From Planctomycetales bacterium (GTDB lineage Bacteria > Planctomycetota > Planctomycetia > Isosphaerales > Isosphaeraceae): a stretch of 36,210 nucleotides of DNA. Positions 22,025 through 30,279 of this stretch are shown here, piece after piece (position 1 is the stretch's first letter; each line of letters opens with the position of its first letter). The notes beneath the pieces are model-generated. The model ran no database searches and was not told the origin of the DNA. It saw only the letters and a program-made list of their open reading frames with translations. The stretch spans positions 1-36,210 of the forward strand of contig DAIDHE010000479.1 of assembly GCA_027459775.1 (NCBI GenBank). The letters run 5' to 3'. Position numbers and translations under genes: made by a program.

Positions 22025-23407
22025 TTACTGGGTCTGGTTGCTGACCATGTCCACGATCACGGCGAACGCTTCGTTGTGGCGCACCTGGACGTCCTGGTCT
22101 TGCAGGGCGACCACGCGGACGGTCCCAGTGCTCGAGCCGGTGTAGGGGTCGACCAGGATGTCGACGCCGCTCCAATAGGCGTAGACCATCTGGTTGAAGA
22201 TGCCCCCGATGATCGGGCTGAGGTTGATGCCTGAACCCTTCGTGAGGTTATTGGGGAGCTGGTTGGTCCCGCGGAACGATCGGCCATAGACCTTGCCGTC
22301 TTCCAGGATGAAAATCGGGAACGTCGAGCCGATCTTGGCCGTGGTGGCCAACGTTCCCTCGACGTCGGCGTTGCCCACATACGAAAACTCGCCCAGGTCG
22401 GCCGCGTTGCCCCTGTTGACGATCGTGCTGAGCTCGACCATCGCCGAGAAGGTCGGCGCTCCTCCATTGGTCCCGAGAGCGACGGTGCGCGTCGCCGTGA
22501 TCCCGGTATTTTGCAAGATCCCGAGAGGCTGATTGGTGCCACCGGATCCGTTCAGCGCGGCCAGGTCGCTCCCGCGAGCGAGCACTGCCGTCAAATCCTC
22601 TTTGACGAATTCCTCGCCGCTATCCAGGATCGTGAGCTCGAAGAACCGGCGCGAGATGTCGGTGAACGCGCCCAGCGTGTGCGGGGTGAACAGGACCTGG
22701 TCGAGAGTCTGATTGCTGCCGGTCGGAGCGCCCGACTCGGCGACCCAGTATGCCGTCGAGGCGGCCGACTGGCGCGGGATGGCGAACTTGCCCTTGAGGT
22801 CGAGGATCTCACGAGCGCCGGCCTGGTGGGTCACCATCTTGTTTCGGAGGAGCTCGATCCAGTCCTTGTCGAGGTCGATCGGAACCGAGCCCGCGCCGGC
22901 GTTGCTGTCGAGGGCTCGCTTTTGCCGGTCCCAGTCGGCTCGCGTCCGCCGCGAGGTGGAATACGGCATGAAAAAGCCCTGGCTCGGCTTATGGGCGCGG
23001 GTCGCGATCTCACGGGAGACCTCGAGCTCGATCCCGTCGAGCGGTTCCTGACCCTTGCTGGCCTGCTGGCGGATCGCTTTCATGAGCGAGAAGCGATGTT
23101 TGCCGTTTCGCGTGTTTTCTGGATCCTCGTGAGGGAGTGGGTCGCTCGTGCGCCTGGGCGTCTCATTGCCGACCGAGTCGACTGCGAGCTGCCGCTCGAT
23201 CTGGCTGATTCGCTGAGCCAGGACGTTGGCCTCGCCGGGCGATTTCGTCTGGTCGCGGTAATCGCCGACGATCGCGATGTGACGAGCTTCCTCGTCCTTC
23301 GTCATCGCACGATTTTCTTTCTCTGAGCGTTCGACGAGCTCGCGGGCTTCGTCGACGAGCTTGGACCGTTTGGCGCGCAGCTCGGCCGCGGTTTCTTTCA
23401 GAGCCAT
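22025..23407 (-). CDS. Major capsid protein, HK97 fold
   Basis: A 460-residue protein with AAGGA 6 bases before the ATG. Residues 1 to about 75 are a charged helical delta (scaffold) domain (MALKETAAELRAKRSKLVDE). The mature capsid part follows, with AYWVAESGAPTGSNQTLDQV, LTILDSGEEFVKEDLTAVLA, LAALNGSGGTNQPLGILQNT, and a C-terminal strand VRVVALQDQDVQVRHNEAFA. These are the E-loop/P-domain landmarks of HK97-type phage_capsid proteins. It would be cleaved by the protease encoded just before it and form the icosahedral shell. Confidence 0.95.
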   Translation of the reverse strand: MALKETAAELRAKRSKLVDEARELVERSEKENRAMTKDEEARHIAIVGDYRDQTKSPGEANVLAQRISQIERQLAVDSVGNETPRRTSDPLPHEDPENTRNGKHRFSLMKAIRQQASKGQEPLDGIELEVSREIATRAHKPSQGFFMPYSTSRRTRADWDRQKRALDSNAGAGSVPIDLDKDWIELLRNKMVTHQAGAREILDLKGKFAIPRQSAASTAYWVAESGAPTGSNQTLDQVLFTPHTLGAFTDISRRFFELTILDSGEEFVKEDLTAVLARGSDLAALNGSGGTNQPLGILQNTGITATRTVALGTNGGAPTFSAMVELSTIVNRGNAADLGEFSYVGNADVEGTLATTAKIGSTFPIFILEDGKVYGRSFRGTNQLPNNLTKGSGINLSPIIGGIFNQMVYAYWSGVDILVDPYTGSSTGTVRVVALQDQDVQVRHNEAFAVIVDMVSNQTQ

Positions 23408-23422
23408 GGGAGTTCCTTTGGG

Positions 23423-24622
23423 CTACGGAAGGAGGGCCTCGGCTTGCCGCTGGCGGGCCTTGGCTTGGGAGATGGACTTTTGGACGCGGAGGGCTAGAGC
23501 GGGGATGTGGAGGGCCTTGGCGGCCTCGAACGATCGCATATCGACGGAGGTCGACTCATAGGCCGGAAAGGTGACCGGGCCGACGTCGTAGAGCTTTCCG
23601 ACGCGGGTGACAGTGCGGAGCGGAACCTCGAGCGAGAAGTCCCAGGACGCCTCGGCGATGGTGAACTGGAACGAGCAGCCGGTGATGTCGCGGCGCCGGA
23701 TGAGCTCGGCCGTGTCTCTGCCGTTCTGGGTGTCGGGAAGATCGCACTCAAAGACGAGGCCCTCATCGTCTTCGTCGAGGGCGAGCGTGCCGGCCGATCG
23801 GCGGCCGAGGAGCATGTTATCGTCGTGATTTCTCAGGCACCTGGGATCGTCGCCGGCGGCCAGGCAGTCACGGAAACAACCGCGTGCGAGCCTCTCGCGG
23901 AAACCGCCCAGGTCGACGGAATAAGTACCGAAGTTGGCAGCGTAGCCTCGGATCTTGCCGGGGCCTTTTTCGGAGGCGCGGATCTCGACGGGCCTGGCGA
24001 TGAACCGACGCTCGACGCCGGCGGGAACGATTCGGGGCTCGTGAGGCGTCGATGCCCGGCCGTGGGCGCCCGCGGCCGCGGCCTCGGAGGCGTGGAGCGC
24101 CGACTCTTGGGCTTCGGCCTCCTCTTTCGTCGCGTGGGTGCCGAGCAGCCGAGATCCGTCCTTGGTGTAGAGCTTCCATTTCGAGCCGTCCTTGACGATG
24201 TGGCGCAAATCCGGCGCGGGAATCGACTCGCCGAACAGCGATCGGAGCGCCCGGAGAACCGTCCACTTTTGGGACCGCTCGTCAGGGGTGAGCCTGGCTT
24301 TCGCGTCCCCGATCAGGGCGCTGGCGTTCCGCTCGATCTCCGTCTGACCCGCGTCGTGAGCTTCGCTTCGAATCCCGTGGAGGGCGCGAAGGTAGACCTG
24401 GCCGTCCTTGGCGAACGGATAACGCGTCCGGTCGGGATGGCCCTCGGGGTGGGCGTCGTCGATCGCGAGGTGGTGCTTTTCGTGGGTCGCGCGGTCCGTG
24501 CCCATGGGACCTTTGAGCGCGGCCTCGTCTTCGTCGTCGAACTGCCACACGCCGGCCGAGACCTTGCCATGCTGGATCAAGTCGTAAGCGTGCGCTAGTC
24601 CCGTTTCATTGACGCGCATCAT
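23423..24622 (-). CDS. HK97-type prohead protease with an extra N-terminal region
   Basis: A 399-residue protein. The C-terminal half (about 200-390) is the prohead protease: GKIRGYAANFG, then RNHDDNMLLGRR with H266 and GCSFQF with S317 as the likely catalytic pair, and VTFPAYESTSV. The first ~200 residues are not part of the usual HK97 protease. They contain RYPFAKDGQVYLRALHGIRS (resembling DUF6582-type phage regions) and a WKLYTKDGSRLLGTHATKEE strand-helix element. Its ATG overlaps the portal stop. It cuts the capsid delta domain during maturation. Confidence 0.9.
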   Translation of the reverse strand: MMRVNETGLAHAYDLIQHGKVSAGVWQFDDEDEAALKGPMGTDRATHEKHHLAIDDAHPEGHPDRTRYPFAKDGQVYLRALHGIRSEAHDAGQTEIERNASALIGDAKARLTPDERSQKWTVLRALRSLFGESIPAPDLRHIVKDGSKWKLYTKDGSRLLGTHATKEEAEAQESALHASEAAAAGAHGRASTPHEPRIVPAGVERRFIARPVEIRASEKGPGKIRGYAANFGTYSVDLGGFRERLARGCFRDCLAAGDDPRCLRNHDDNMLLGRRSAGTLALDEDDEGLVFECDLPDTQNGRDTAELIRRRDITGCSFQFTIAEASWDFSLEVPLRTVTRVGKLYDVGPVTFPAYESTSVDMRSFEAAKALHIPALALRVQKSISQAKARQRQAEALLP

Positions 24623-25926
24623 TCGTGGTTCACTCCAGCATGGAAGCCGTTCAGGCGGCCGAGCAGCTCGCTGAGATCGCGCGTGCCGTCGCTTTTCGCG
24701 GGGACGGCCGGCGATTTGCCGACCTGGTCGAGGGGGATGTACTGGGCCTGGACGAGGAACTTGTCGCCGCCTTTGGCCGGTCCGATCGGATTGAATCCTT
24801 CGCTGATCCGGATCTCGTCGGTGCAGATCGCCCCGGTATTGCGGAGGGTCTGGATCCGGAGCATCCGAGCCTGGACGTTGCCGCGGAGAAGGATGGACAT
24901 GTCTACGCCGATCTCATGCGTCTTGCGCTCCTCGCGTGTGAGGAGCTTCATGTTGCCCTGTCCCTCGATCATCAGGACCCAACCGAGGAGGGTCATGGCG
25001 ACGTAATCGAGATTGGCTTCCTCGACGTTGGCCAGATGCGATTCCGAATAGTCGCCGATCTTGTGCGGAGGGATCGAGAAGATCCGTGCGATGTCTTTGA
25101 CCTGGAATTCGCGGGTTTGCAGGAACTGCGAATCTTCCGGCGAAAACTGGCTGTTGACGAAGTCCATGCCCTCTTCCAGGATCCCCACCTGATGGGCGCT
25201 CTGGCTGCCCTGATGGATCTGGTTGAAGGTCTTACGGAGGTTGTTGATCGCCCGCTCGTCGAGCCTTTTCGCGAGCTTGATCCAGCCGCTCGTACGGGCC
25301 GAATTGCCGAAAAAGGCCGCTCCGTATTGCTCCGACCCCATCGACAGACCGATCGTCTGGCGCATCAGCGTGATCGGCGAGTAGCCCATGACGCCGTTGA
25401 AGCCCATGCCGGCGAGATGCAGGACGTTCTCCGGAGCGAGCTTCTTTTTGTTGTCGAGCTCGTAATAGAGACTCCCTCCATCCGTGCGCTTGATCAGCGT
25501 CTTGGAGGGGTGAAGGATTTCGAGCGCGACGGGCGAACCATTTCGGGGATCACGGACGATTTCGCTGAATCCGTTGCCTCGGGTCAAGACGTGACTCATC
25601 TCGGTCTGCTTATACCGAAATGCGTCCATTTCGTTGTTCGGCTGGGTCGAGATCAAGTCCTCGACGGGATGGGAGAAGTCGATCTCGCGGCCGCCGCCAG
25701 GGAGGCGCCGATAAACGTGCCAAGGCATGACCGCGATATCGCGGCTGATCACGTTTACGCTGCAGAACACGGCCGCGAGACCGAGGGCGGTCTCGGGAGT
25801 GATAAACGTGCCCGAAAGCACGGGAGCGGCGGGGACGGCCCCACCGCCGATGTAGCTGATCGAGCGCAGAAGCGCGTTGTGGCGCCTGCGCTCGATCCAG
25901 GATCGGACTTGAGAGAGAGGATTCAC
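24619..25926 (-). CDS. Portal protein, HK97 family
   Basis: A 435-residue protein starting at GTG (MNPLSQVRSWIERRRHNALL). Landmarks of the HK97-type portal family are present: ALGLAAVFCSVNVISRDIAV, then NEMDAFRYKQTEMSHVLTRG, GYSPITLMRQTIGLSMGSEQ, and DIARIFSIPPHKIGDYSESH in the stem/wing region. Twelve copies form the DNA gate of the head. It overlaps the protease gene by 4 bases. No clear ribosome site precedes the GTG, so the start could be slightly off. Confidence 0.95.
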   Translation of the reverse strand: MNPLSQVRSWIERRRHNALLRSISYIGGGAVPAAPVLSGTFITPETALGLAAVFCSVNVISRDIAVMPWHVYRRLPGGGREIDFSHPVEDLISTQPNNEMDAFRYKQTEMSHVLTRGNGFSEIVRDPRNGSPVALEILHPSKTLIKRTDGGSLYYELDNKKKLAPENVLHLAGMGFNGVMGYSPITLMRQTIGLSMGSEQYGAAFFGNSARTSGWIKLAKRLDERAINNLRKTFNQIHQGSQSAHQVGILEEGMDFVNSQFSPEDSQFLQTREFQVKDIARIFSIPPHKIGDYSESHLANVEEANLDYVAMTLLGWVLMIEGQGNMKLLTREERKTHEIGVDMSILLRGNVQARMLRIQTLRNTGAICTDEIRISEGFNPIGPAKGGDKFLVQAQYIPLDQVGKSPAVPAKSDGTRDLSELLGRLNGFHAGVNHE

Positions 25927-25938
25927 GCGAGGGGAGTC

Positions 25939-26559
25939 TTACGCGCCGCCGAAGCTGACGGCGACGTTGGTCGAGGCGGCCGGGGTGAACGTGAGGCCGT
26001 TCGCCGTCGAGGACACGGTGCGACCGGCGGCCGAGTGGAACACGACGACTTCGCCCGGGGCGAGCGTGTAGGTCGGGCTCGTTCCGCCGAAGGCGATCGA
26101 GAGCGGGTTGGACGCGGCCGGCGAGATCGTGACGTTGGCCGTTCCCAGATTCACGACCGTGATCGCGTACCAGGTCGCCAGGACCGTGTCCCCTGCCGTC
26201 GCCGCGGGGCTATTGGTGGTCGTGAGCAGGAAATCGACCGTCTGGGCAGTCGTGCCCGAGAGCTCGAGCAGGACCGATCCCTCCTTCGCGTAACCGCCCA
26301 GGTACGTGCCCATGGCCGGCTGCGTTTCGCCCACCGGGAGGGGGACTTGCGAGGAAAGCAATGACAGGTCGACAGTCACCCGGTCGACGCACACGCCGGG
26401 GTAGCTCGTGAGAGCGGGGTTGCCCTGGTTCTTGCTGTTCACCGCCTCGAGCGCCTGGACGGGCGAGAGGGCGGCGAGGATCGGCGTGGAAACGACGGTC
26501 GAGCCCACCAGGAGCGGGTTGCCCGCGTTCGCGGTATAAACGAAATTACTTCCGGTCAT
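25939..26559 (-). CDS. Beta-rich protein between terminase and portal
   Basis: A 206-residue protein starting MTGSNFVYTANAGNPLLVGS, with GAGGTTAAG just before the ATG. It is uncharged and Ala/Thr/Val/Ser-rich throughout. Strands such as GGYAKEGSVLLELSGTTAQT and SPTYTLAPGEVVVFHSAAGR resemble the GSTVSLAPGE-type strands of phage decoration and tailspike domains. A virion-surface protein between the large terminase and the portal is unusual, because these two genes are normally adjacent. No family recognised. Confidence 0.7.
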   Translation of the reverse strand: MTGSNFVYTANAGNPLLVGSTVVSTPILAALSPVQALEAVNSKNQGNPALTSYPGVCVDRVTVDLSLLSSQVPLPVGETQPAMGTYLGGYAKEGSVLLELSGTTAQTVDFLLTTTNSPAATAGDTVLATWYAITVVNLGTANVTISPAASNPLSIAFGGTSPTYTLAPGEVVVFHSAAGRTVSSTANGLTFTPAASTNVAVSFGGA

Positions 26560-26568
26560 GTCTTAACC

Positions 26569-28197
26569 TCAGAGGAAGAGAATGCCACGTTCGTCGTAAA
26601 CGCTGGTATCTGGACCCGATTGCTCGAGCGTTGCGCCGGCGATCGCATTCACGAGCGCGGCCATTCCGTCGATTTTCTTTTTGCTCTTTTCCTTGTGGAG
26701 CTTGAGATTGCCGGCGGCGTCCTTGACCACGACGGCGTTCGCGGCGTGGTTGCGCAGGATCGGATTTCCGCCATGGCGGAACAGGCGGCCGAGCACGAGC
26801 CGTGAGAGCTGCTTGGTAGGCTCCGACAGGGATAGAAAGCCCTGGCGGAGGAATTCCACGGGGAGGCCGTCTTGCTCTTTGAGCGTCAGAGCGAGGCGCA
26901 TCGCGTTGTAGGGATCGATCAGGATTTTTCGGCACTCGCCGCGTTGCGAATGGATCAAGATATCATGGCGGATGAAATCGTAATCGATCACGTTGCCGGG
27001 GGTGAGCGTGATCAGGCCGTCCTCGGCCCACGCCCGATAAGGGAGCTGGTGCTGGGCCTCGAGCCGCGTGATGTTCTGGCGTGGCAAGTAGAAATGAGCG
27101 GTCACGTCGTAGCCAGTCGATTCGTCGCCGGCGACTTTGATGAGCGCGGTCAGGTCCTGAGTGTCTGACAGATCGAGGCCGAGCCAGAAAGGCTCGTCGG
27201 CGTCCAGGATCGGAGGGCCGCCGCACGCGTCCCAGTCCTCGATCCTGAGGAATTTCGTATCGCCGGCGACGACCAGGTTGAGACGCAGACGCTTGAAATT
27301 CGCCAACTCGGACGGGGTGCGCTTCGCGCGCTCGAAATCTTCGCGAAAATCTTCCTCTTTGATTGTGACGCCGAGGCTCGGATTGGCCTTGCGCCACGTC
27401 GCGGGATCGTCGAGGTCGTCTGTCTTCTCTGCACGGTAGACGACGCCGAGATGCCGGACGTCGGGGACGGCGCCGGATGCGACTTTCCCGCTGTATTCCC
27501 GCTGCTCGAACCAAACGCCCTCTTCTTCTTCGCCGGCCGTCGTGATCACGATCCGCAGCGGCTGCTCGCGGGATGCGCCTGCGTAGGTGAAGACGTCCCA
27601 GAGCTCGCGCGATTGGAAGCGATGGATCTCGTCGAAGATCGAGGCGGAGGCATTAACGCCGTCTTTCGACGGGGCATCGGCCGAATTTTTCTTGACCTTG
27701 CCGTGGTTCGCCGGGTCGACAATCACGCCGCGGCTTGCGATCACCTGGAGGCGCTTCGAGAGGCCCGGGCTCGCCTGGACCATCCGGGCCGCTTCGTCGA
27801 AGACGATCGAGGCTTGCTCGCGGTCGACGGCGTTCAGGTAGACCTCGGGAGCGCCCTCGCCGTCCGCGATCAAAAGGAAAAGAGCGAGTGCCGAGATCAG
27901 CGTGGACTTGCCGTTCTTTTTCGCGACCTCGAGATAGGTCGTGAGAAAGCGCCTGTGCCCGTCGGGCGATCGCCAGCCGAATAAACGCATCAAATAATCA
28001 CGCTGCCAGGGGAGCAAAGAGAGAGACTGACCGGCCCAGCGGCCCTTGGATTGCCTGCAAAACGTTTCGACGAAATCGCAGACCCTTTGGCCGTGCTCAT
28101 GCGAGAAGAAATAGCCCTGGGAAAGGGCGAGCCGGTCGGAAGCATCGCGGATGGGGTCAAAGGAGGGCGGCGTGGGTTTCCGAGGTCGCTTCGCCAA
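26569..28197 (-). CDS. Terminase large subunit
   Basis: A 542-residue packaging motor starting at TTG (MAKRPRKPTPPSFDPIRDAS). The ATPase domain has Walker A VAKKNGKST at 91-99, Walker B ASIFDEIH with D189-E190, and the coupling motif ITTAG near 218. The nuclease domain begins near LGLDLSDTQDLTAL and ends with the Asp-containing KSKKKIDGMAALVNAIAG. This is the HK97/P27-associated TerL type. It cuts concatemers or circles and pumps DNA into the prohead. The small subunit ends 3 bases before it. Confidence 0.95.
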   Translation of the reverse strand: MAKRPRKPTPPSFDPIRDASDRLALSQGYFFSHEHGQRVCDFVETFCRQSKGRWAGQSLSLLPWQRDYLMRLFGWRSPDGHRRFLTTYLEVAKKNGKSTLISALALFLLIADGEGAPEVYLNAVDREQASIVFDEAARMVQASPGLSKRLQVIASRGVIVDPANHGKVKKNSADAPSKDGVNASASIFDEIHRFQSRELWDVFTYAGASREQPLRIVITTAGEEEEGVWFEQREYSGKVASGAVPDVRHLGVVYRAEKTDDLDDPATWRKANPSLGVTIKEEDFREDFERAKRTPSELANFKRLRLNLVVAGDTKFLRIEDWDACGGPPILDADEPFWLGLDLSDTQDLTALIKVAGDESTGYDVTAHFYLPRQNITRLEAQHQLPYRAWAEDGLITLTPGNVIDYDFIRHDILIHSQRGECRKILIDPYNAMRLALTLKEQDGLPVEFLRQGFLSLSEPTKQLSRLVLGRLFRHGGNPILRNHAANAVVVKDAAGNLKLHKEKSKKKIDGMAALVNAIAGATLEQSGPDTSVYDERGILFL

Positions 28198-28200
28198 GGG

Positions 28201-28593
28201 TCACGAGCCCTTTTTCGCGAGGAAGAGCTCGAGCTCGTCCTTGGGCGGCTCGGCCGTGGCTTTGATCCGCGACCTGGCCGACGGCGTGAGGCCGAACTCG
28301 ACCAACAGACGCCGGTAACGATCCCTCGAGCCGGCGTTCAGGGGGTCGCGGCGCACGCCGTCGTATTCGTTGCACAGGAGGGAAAAGGCGGCGAGATCGC
28401 CCTCGGACAGGAGGCCGGCCTTGGCGAGGATCGGAGCGAGATCCCGCCACATTTCACGGCCGTAGTCGCCGACCCAGGAAGGAGCCTCTGGGGACGCGGC
28501 GGAGGGGATCTTGGGCTCGTTGCGGTTGATTCGACAGGGCTGCGTCCCTGTTAGAATCTTCAGCGAGGTGGGCTTGGGTTTTCGTCCGCGCAC
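28201..28593 (-). CDS. Terminase small subunit, P27 family
   Basis: A 130-residue protein starting at GTG (MRGRKPKPTSLKILTGTQPC). RGRKPKPTSLKILTG followed by NRNEPKIP is the hallmark N-terminus of the P27 family. Helices with WRDLAPILAKAGLLSEGDLA and a C-terminal FGLTPSARSRIKA complete it. It recognises the packaging site and hands DNA to the large subunit. A rightward promoter lies inside its first 50 bases (28531-28557), so transcription in the two directions overlaps here. Confidence 0.95.
   Translation of the reverse strand: MRGRKPKPTSLKILTGTQPCRINRNEPKIPSAASPEAPSWVGDYGREMWRDLAPILAKAGLLSEGDLAAFSLLCNEYDGVRRDPLNAGSRDRYRRLLVEFGLTPSARSRIKATAEPPKDELELFLAKKGS
28531..28557 (+). promoter_or_regulatory. 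Rightward promoter inside the small terminase gene
   Basis: TAGAAT at 28552-28557 is a good -10. Upstream, TTGATT ends 20 bases before it (too far) and TTCGAC at 28530-28535 lies 16 before it. The spacer contains a perfect palindrome ACAGGG-ctgcgt-CCCTGT (28535-28552), a possible operator. It would start RNA near 28563 and feed the genes at 28605 and 29204. Confidence 0.5.
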
Positions 28594-28604
28594 GGGAGGA
28601 TCTA

Positions 28605-29207
28605 ATGAAAAGGAAACGTGTCGTTGAGTCGTCCAAGTCAGCGGGCGACGCGATTGGGACCGTTGAGCCTAGGATGAGCGTTTTCGCGATCACCCGCGGG
28701 CAATTCTCGATGATCGACGCGATTTTCCATTGTCTGAAGGGAGCTGGACCGGCAGCGGTCTCGGTCTGGACCTGGGCGATTGCCGATTACGAGGTCGAGG
28801 CGATGGCCGGCCTCATGGCCCGGCGCGAGATCACCGATGGAACGCTCGTGATCGACATGAGCGCTGAGCGGCGAAACGGCTCGATCATCGAGCAATGGAG
28901 GAAGCGGTTTGGCGAAGACAACGTCAGAATCTGCAAAAACCACGCGAAGATCGCCAGGATCTGGAACGAGCGATACCGGCTTTTGTTGAGGGGGAGCATG
29001 AACCTGAACTTCAACCCGCGGTTCGAGCAGCTCGACGTGACTGAGGGGGGCGAAGATTTCGACCTTGTCGAGCGCATCGAGAACGAGCTCCCCGTGCTGG
29101 CTCGAAAATATTCAAACGCCGAGGCCGAGGCCGCATCGAAGCTGAGCAAAGCCTTTGAGACGAGTGAGCTCGAGATGTTCCGCGGCATTAAGCCCTGGGC
29201 GAAATGA
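28605..29207 (+). CDS. Phospholipase-D-like phage protein
   Basis: A 200-residue protein with GGGAGGA 5 bases before the ATG. It belongs to a phage family that I recognise from neighbours of P27 terminases. FAITRGQFSMIDAI opens the domain, an alpha/beta core with VSVWTWAIADYEVEAM follows, and then a degenerate HKD motif: H113-A-K115 (KNHAKIARI), an Asp at the usual place missing, and GSMNLNFNP at 130-138. One HKD-like half suggests a dimer, as in small PLD nucleases. Whether it cuts DNA or lipid is unknown. It faces opposite to the surrounding late operon and is coupled to the next gene by an ATGA overlap. Confidence 0.75.
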   Translation: MKRKRVVESSKSAGDAIGTVEPRMSVFAITRGQFSMIDAIFHCLKGAGPAAVSVWTWAIADYEVEAMAGLMARREITDGTLVIDMSAERRNGSIIEQWRKRFGEDNVRICKNHAKIARIWNERYRLLLRGSMNLNFNPRFEQLDVTEGGEDFDLVERIENELPVLARKYSNAEAEAASKLSKAFETSELEMFRGIKPWAK

Positions 29208-29446
29208 AGAAACAGGACGTCGTGGAATCACTCGTGATCAAGGGAGCGCCAAAGGATCGCGCCACGATCTACGCCGACGCGTTCCTCGAATATCGCGAAG
29301 CCTGTGAAAACATCGAAAAATACGGGATTATTGTGTCTCATCCTCGAACCGCAAACCCAATCGAGAACCCTTACTTGTCGATCCGCGACCGAGCCTCAAA
29401 AAAAATGCTAAGCATGAGGCTCATCCAGGCGGATCATTTGTGGTGA
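29204..29446 (+). CDS. Second P27-like protein (short)
   Basis: An 80-residue protein starting MKKQDVVESLVIKGAPKDRA. YADAFLEYREACENIEKYGI, then VSHPRTANPIENPYLSIRDR and ASKKMLSMRL match the C-terminal half of P27 small terminases (helix, turn, -iv-HPRTG-PI-NPYL-vRD-A---m). It lacks the RGRKPKP N-terminus. So it is a partial P27 homologue beside the true one at 28201. It may be a second packaging-site binder or a competitor of the small terminase. Its end overlaps the HNH gene on the other strand by 39 bases. Confidence 0.75.
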   Translation: MKKQDVVESLVIKGAPKDRATIYADAFLEYREACENIEKYGIIVSHPRTANPIENPYLSIRDRASKKMLSMRLIQADHLW

Positions 29447-29863
29447 GCCCGAGACCCCAATTTTGCACGAAAATTCGCGTTTGGTCCAATGCGGCCAGGA
29501 GGCGGCGGGCCCCAAGCTTTTAACCACCCCCACGGCGGGCGAGGGATGGCGAGGGATACATAATGCATGCAGTCGCGAATGGCAACCCGCGCAAAGCGAT
29601 TGGAGGTTTCGAAGATCGAGCGCGAGGTCGGATCGCTCCGATAGGGGGAGGACATGGTGGACCATCGTGGCTGGCGTTAGACGATCTAGGCGCAAGCAGA
29701 CTTCACAGAGGGGGTCTTGCCTGAGCTTTGAGAGTCTCACCGCCCTCCACGCCGAGGAGGAATAGAATGCCTTCGCGGCCTTGTCTCGCGAGACGCGGTC
29801 ATAGTCCCGGTGGCGAGAGGGGGCAACCGATCGTTGCTTTAGCGTAGGGACGCGTGCGGGCAT
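29408..29863 (-). CDS. HNH endonuclease
   Basis: A 151-residue protein. CEVC at residues 53-56, MVHHVLPLSE with H69-H70, NLQSLC (N86) and CAGCH at 91-95 form the beta-beta-alpha-metal HNH site with its structural zinc Cys pairs. HNH proteins beside terminases are common in HK97-type phages and are needed for cos cleavage or packaging in several. The C-terminal 45 residues after the HNH domain are basic and of unknown role. It overlaps the end of the 29204 gene tail-to-tail. Confidence 0.9.
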   Translation of the reverse strand: MPARVPTLKQRSVAPSRHRDYDRVSRDKAAKAFYSSSAWRAVRLSKLRQDPLCEVCLRLDRLTPATMVHHVLPLSERSDLALDLRNLQSLCAGCHSRLHALCIPRHPSPAVGVVKSLGPAASWPHWTKREFSCKIGVSGSPQMIRLDEPHA

Positions 29864-29869
29864 TGCGGG

Positions 29870-30073
29870 TTAAGACTTCCGGTCGCCATTTGCCTCACTC
29901 GGGCGCTTCGCCGACTCGGCCTTATGCCTGCGCCGCTCACGCCGGTCGAGATACCAGCCGAGGAGGGTGAGTAGCGGAGGGAGGATGGCCAGGAGCGCGT
30001 TCGGGTCGAGATGCGCAAAGAGAGCGAGCCCGAGCCCGGCTGTCGTCAGGGGATGTTGATCAGGCGAGTCCAT
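29870..30073 (-). CDS. Small membrane protein, holin candidate
   Basis: A 67-residue protein. A hydrophobic region (LGLALFAHLDPNALLAILPP, then LLTLLGWYLD) forms one or two membrane segments, followed by a very basic tail (RRERRRHKAESAKRPSEANG). Short, one or two segments and a charged tail: this is the look of a holin. It is the last of three overlapping or adjacent small membrane genes (30246-30395, 30076-30279, 29870-30073) downstream of a papain-like protein, so a lysis role is plausible. Confidence 0.6.
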   Translation of the reverse strand: MDSPDQHPLTTAGLGLALFAHLDPNALLAILPPLLTLLGWYLDRRERRRHKAESAKRPSEANGDRKS

Positions 30074-30075
30074 GG

Positions 30076-30279
30076 TCAGGGGGCGCGATCTTGGTATGAC
30101 GCGACTTGCTTCGGGACAGCGGCTACCTGGTGGGAGATCCCAAGCGCCGCGAGTAAGGCCGCGATCGCGGCCGACGGGTCCTGGTGCGAGGCCAACACGT
30201 AAAGCAGGTAAAACGCCGGGGCGATCGCCGGATAGAAACGACCGATCAACGCAACCACAATCGAGACAAAAGCAGCCAT
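30076..30279 (-). CDS. Small membrane protein
   Basis: A 67-residue protein. The ATG at 30279 (MAAFVSIVVALIGRFYPAIA) was chosen; the frame is open upstream but overlaps the papain-like gene. Nearly all of the first 55 residues are hydrophobic with two probable membrane segments (AFVSIVVALIGRFYPAIAPA, FYLLYVLASH). A second helix follows (SAAIAALLAALGI), with a polar C-terminus. It overlaps the 30246 gene by 34 bases. A holin or antiholin partner of the 29870 protein is possible. Confidence 0.6.
   Translation of the reverse strand: MAAFVSIVVALIGRFYPAIAPAFYLLYVLASHQDPSAAIAALLAALGISHQVAAVPKQVASYQDRAP

Noticed and set aside
22511-23326. 271-residue plus-strand frame opposite the capsid gene
   Set aside because: Antisense shadow of the HK97 capsid gene.
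24625-26364. 579-residue plus-strand frame opposite portal
   Set aside because: It is antisense to the portal and beta-protein genes, both with correct families and spacing; no motif in the plus-strand product.
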